A stretch of 64,000 nt of DNA from Edaphocola flava (GTDB lineage: Bacteria > Bacteroidota > Bacteroidia > Chitinophagales > Chitinophagaceae). A program made the position numbers and the translations under genes. Numbering within the stretch: the stretch's first letter is position 1; every line of letters begins with the position of its first letter. Below, in pieces: positions 62,645 through 64,000 of the stretch. Where the stretch lies: NCBI RefSeq assembly GCF_004118155.1, contig NZ_SAIQ01000001.1, positions 1,302,001 to 1,366,000 of the forward strand, written 5' to 3'. The notes under the pieces are model-generated. The model was not told the DNA's origin, did not search any database, and saw nothing but the letters and a program-made list of their open reading frames with translations.

Positions 62645-63514
62645 ATGATGTTTAAAGGTACAGGTGTAGCATTAGTCACACCTTTTAAAAAAGACCAATC
62701 TGTTGATTTTGACGCATTACGCAAACTGGTAGACTTCACTATCGATGGCGGTGTAGATTTCCTGGTAGCCTTAGGTACTACCGCAGAGACACCTACATTG
62801 ACCAAGGCAGAGAAGCTGGAAGTATTAGATTGTATCCTGAAACATAATAATAAACGAAAGCCTGTTGTATTAGGCCTGGGTTCCAATAACACACAAGAGC
62901 TGCTGGAAAGCCTCAGCCATTACCCGATGCAGGATGTAGACGGTATCCTGAGCGTGGTTCCTTATTATAACAAACCTTCTCAGGAAGGATTGTTCCAGCA
63001 TTTCAGCGCATTGGCAGAAGCAACTGACAAACCGATCATCCTGTACAATGTACCGGGCAGAACGGTTGCCAATATGTTGCCTGCTACTACTTTGCGTCTG
63101 GCCAATAAATACAAACACATCGTTGCGATCAAAGAAGCCAGTGGCAATATGGCGCAATGTATGGAACTGGTGCAAGGTGCGCCCGACCACTTCGCTGTTT
63201 TATCTGGCGATGATAACCTGATCGTGCCACAACTGTCTATCGGTTTCCACGGAGTGATCTCCGTAGCGGCAAACAGCTTCCCGGTAGATTTCTGTGCTAT
63301 GGTGAATGCCGGAATACAAGAAGACTTCGTTACTGCGCGTAAGCTGCACTACAAATTACTGAAGGGTATTGACCTGCTGTTTGCAGAAGGTAATCCGACC
63401 GGTGTAAAATATGTTTTACACAAGTCTGGTCTTATGGAAAACGTATTGCGCCTGCCTTTAATTGCAGCCAGCGAAAGCCTGAGTCAGCAACTGGACCAAT
63501 ATCTCAACGCTTAA
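62645..63514 (+). CDS. dapA: 4-hydroxy-tetrahydrodipicolinate synthase
   Basis: 289 aa class I aldolase-type TIM barrel that condenses pyruvate with aspartate semialdehyde on the lysine/meso-DAP route. The Schiff-base Lys163 lies in IVAIKEASG, and GTTAETPTL and YNVPGRTV hold other active-site residues. Two adjacent ATG codons exist (62645 and 62648). It supplies mDAP for the wall predicted from the MurE DNPR motif, and lysine for protein. Confidence 0.96.
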   Translation: MMFKGTGVALVTPFKKDQSVDFDALRKLVDFTIDGGVDFLVALGTTAETPTLTKAEKLEVLDCILKHNNKRKPVVLGLGSNNTQELLESLSHYPMQDVDGILSVVPYYNKPSQEGLFQHFSALAEATDKPIILYNVPGRTVANMLPATTLRLANKYKHIVAIKEASGNMAQCMELVQGAPDHFAVLSGDDNLIVPQLSIGFHGVISVAANSFPVDFCAMVNAGIQEDFVTARKLHYKLLKGIDLLFAEGNPTGVKYVLHKSGLMENVLRLPLIAASESLSQQLDQYLNA

Positions 63515-63537
63515 CCCAATCAAGAAGCTTTCTTTAG

Positions 63538-64000
63538 ATGAAGCATTTGCCTAATATCCTTACTTTATGTAACCTGGTTTGCGGCTGTGTCGCCGTTACC
63601 TTTATCCTGGGTGCATATCCCGAACTGAAAACAGTAACAGGGGAAACATTCTTCCCGGTTATGGGGGCACACAAACTGGTGTACGGTAGCATATTTATCT
63701 TGCTGGCCGCACTGTTTGATGTACTGGACGGACTGGCCGCACGTGCCTTAAATGCCCAGTCTCCGATCGGTAAGGACCTGGATTCACTGGCAGATGTAGT
63801 CTCTTTCGGAGTAGCGCCTGCAATGATTGTATACCAGTTATTATGGATGGCCCTGATGTCAGAACCTAAAGCAATGAGCGTAAGTCCGCTGGCTACTCTG
63901 CCTGCTTTCCTGCTGCCTTGCTTCGGTGCCCTGAGACTGGCCCGCTTCAATCAAAACAATAAAGCACAGTCTGCATACTTTAGCGGTATGCCTATCCCGG
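63538..64000 (+). CDS. pssA: CDP-diacylglycerol--serine O-phosphatidyltransferase (3' truncated by window)
   Basis: The frame is open to the window end (154 codons seen). It carries the complete CDP-alcohol phosphotransferase motif D-G-x2-A-R-x8-G-x3-D-x3-D (DGLAAR, then GKDLDSLAD), here with the start NILTLCNLVCG typical of PssA. The enzyme makes phosphatidylserine from CDP-diacylglycerol and serine in the inner membrane, the precursor of phosphatidylethanolamine. It is 23 bp from dapA. Confidence 0.9.
   Translation, partial: MKHLPNILTLCNLVCGCVAVTFILGAYPELKTVTGETFFPVMGAHKLVYGSIFILLAALFDVLDGLAARALNAQSPIGKDLDSLADVVSFGVAPAMIVYQLLWMALMSEPKAMSVSPLATLPAFLLPCFGALRLARFNQNNKAQSAYFSGMPIP

Overview
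The window is a gene-dense piece of a Bacteroidota chromosome, most likely from the Chitinophagaceae or a close relative. The evidence is the type A T9SS sorting domain (34479-35288), a GldJ-type gliding/T9SS lipoprotein (39575-41092), a TonB-dependent receptor with a carboxypeptidase-regulatory-like N-terminus, many lipobox and outer-membrane barrel proteins, and promoters of the Bacteroidota form TTTG-N19/20-TAnnTTTG. The family-level assignment is inference. I see no tRNA, rRNA, CRISPR array, transposase or prophage gene. Both ends cut genes: an OmpA-family protein on the left and pssA on the right.

Region 1 (1-17.3 kb): after the OmpA tail comes a complete leftward division and cell-wall (dcw) cluster: mraZ, rsmH, ftsL, ftsI, murE, mraY, murD, ftsW, murG, murC, ftsQ, ftsA, ftsZ. 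Gaps are 1-53 bp, so it is probably one long operon. murF and ddl are not in it. The cluster starts at a 295-bp divergent intergenic region holding three perfect DnaA boxes and one near-match within 100 bp, the most striking non-coding signal here.

Region 2 (17.3-24 kb): a group III truncated globin, a ComF-type phosphoribosyltransferase and hutH point right. They are followed by etfBA, an NlpC/P60 peptidase, and an ahpC/ahpD-type peroxide-defence pair.

Region 3 (24-30.3 kb): envelope and probable metal-uptake genes. A His-rich small protein, a TonB-dependent receptor and a partner lipoprotein come first, then a barrel protein, an unrecognised secreted protein and a DUF4198 protein.

Region 4 (30.4-46 kb): housekeeping genes (ugd, adk, obgE) mixed with envelope genes: lipocalin, T9SS cargo, M3 peptidase lipoprotein, DUF6600 protein, gldJ, TPR protein, sodium-solute symporter, barrel protein and a POT peptide transporter.

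Region 5 (46-64 kb): a large SNF2 helicase with two SWIM zinc fingers; a MerR regulator carrying about 350 residues of acidic extension, with an amidohydrolase behind it; recR with an overlooked 59-residue membrane protein; a von Willebrand A protein with an orphan histidine kinase; a DMT transporter; a class A penicillin-binding protein; two tandem clpP genes; then accA, dapA and pssA. Strong hairpin terminators separate most convergent genes, and several of them overlap stop codons.
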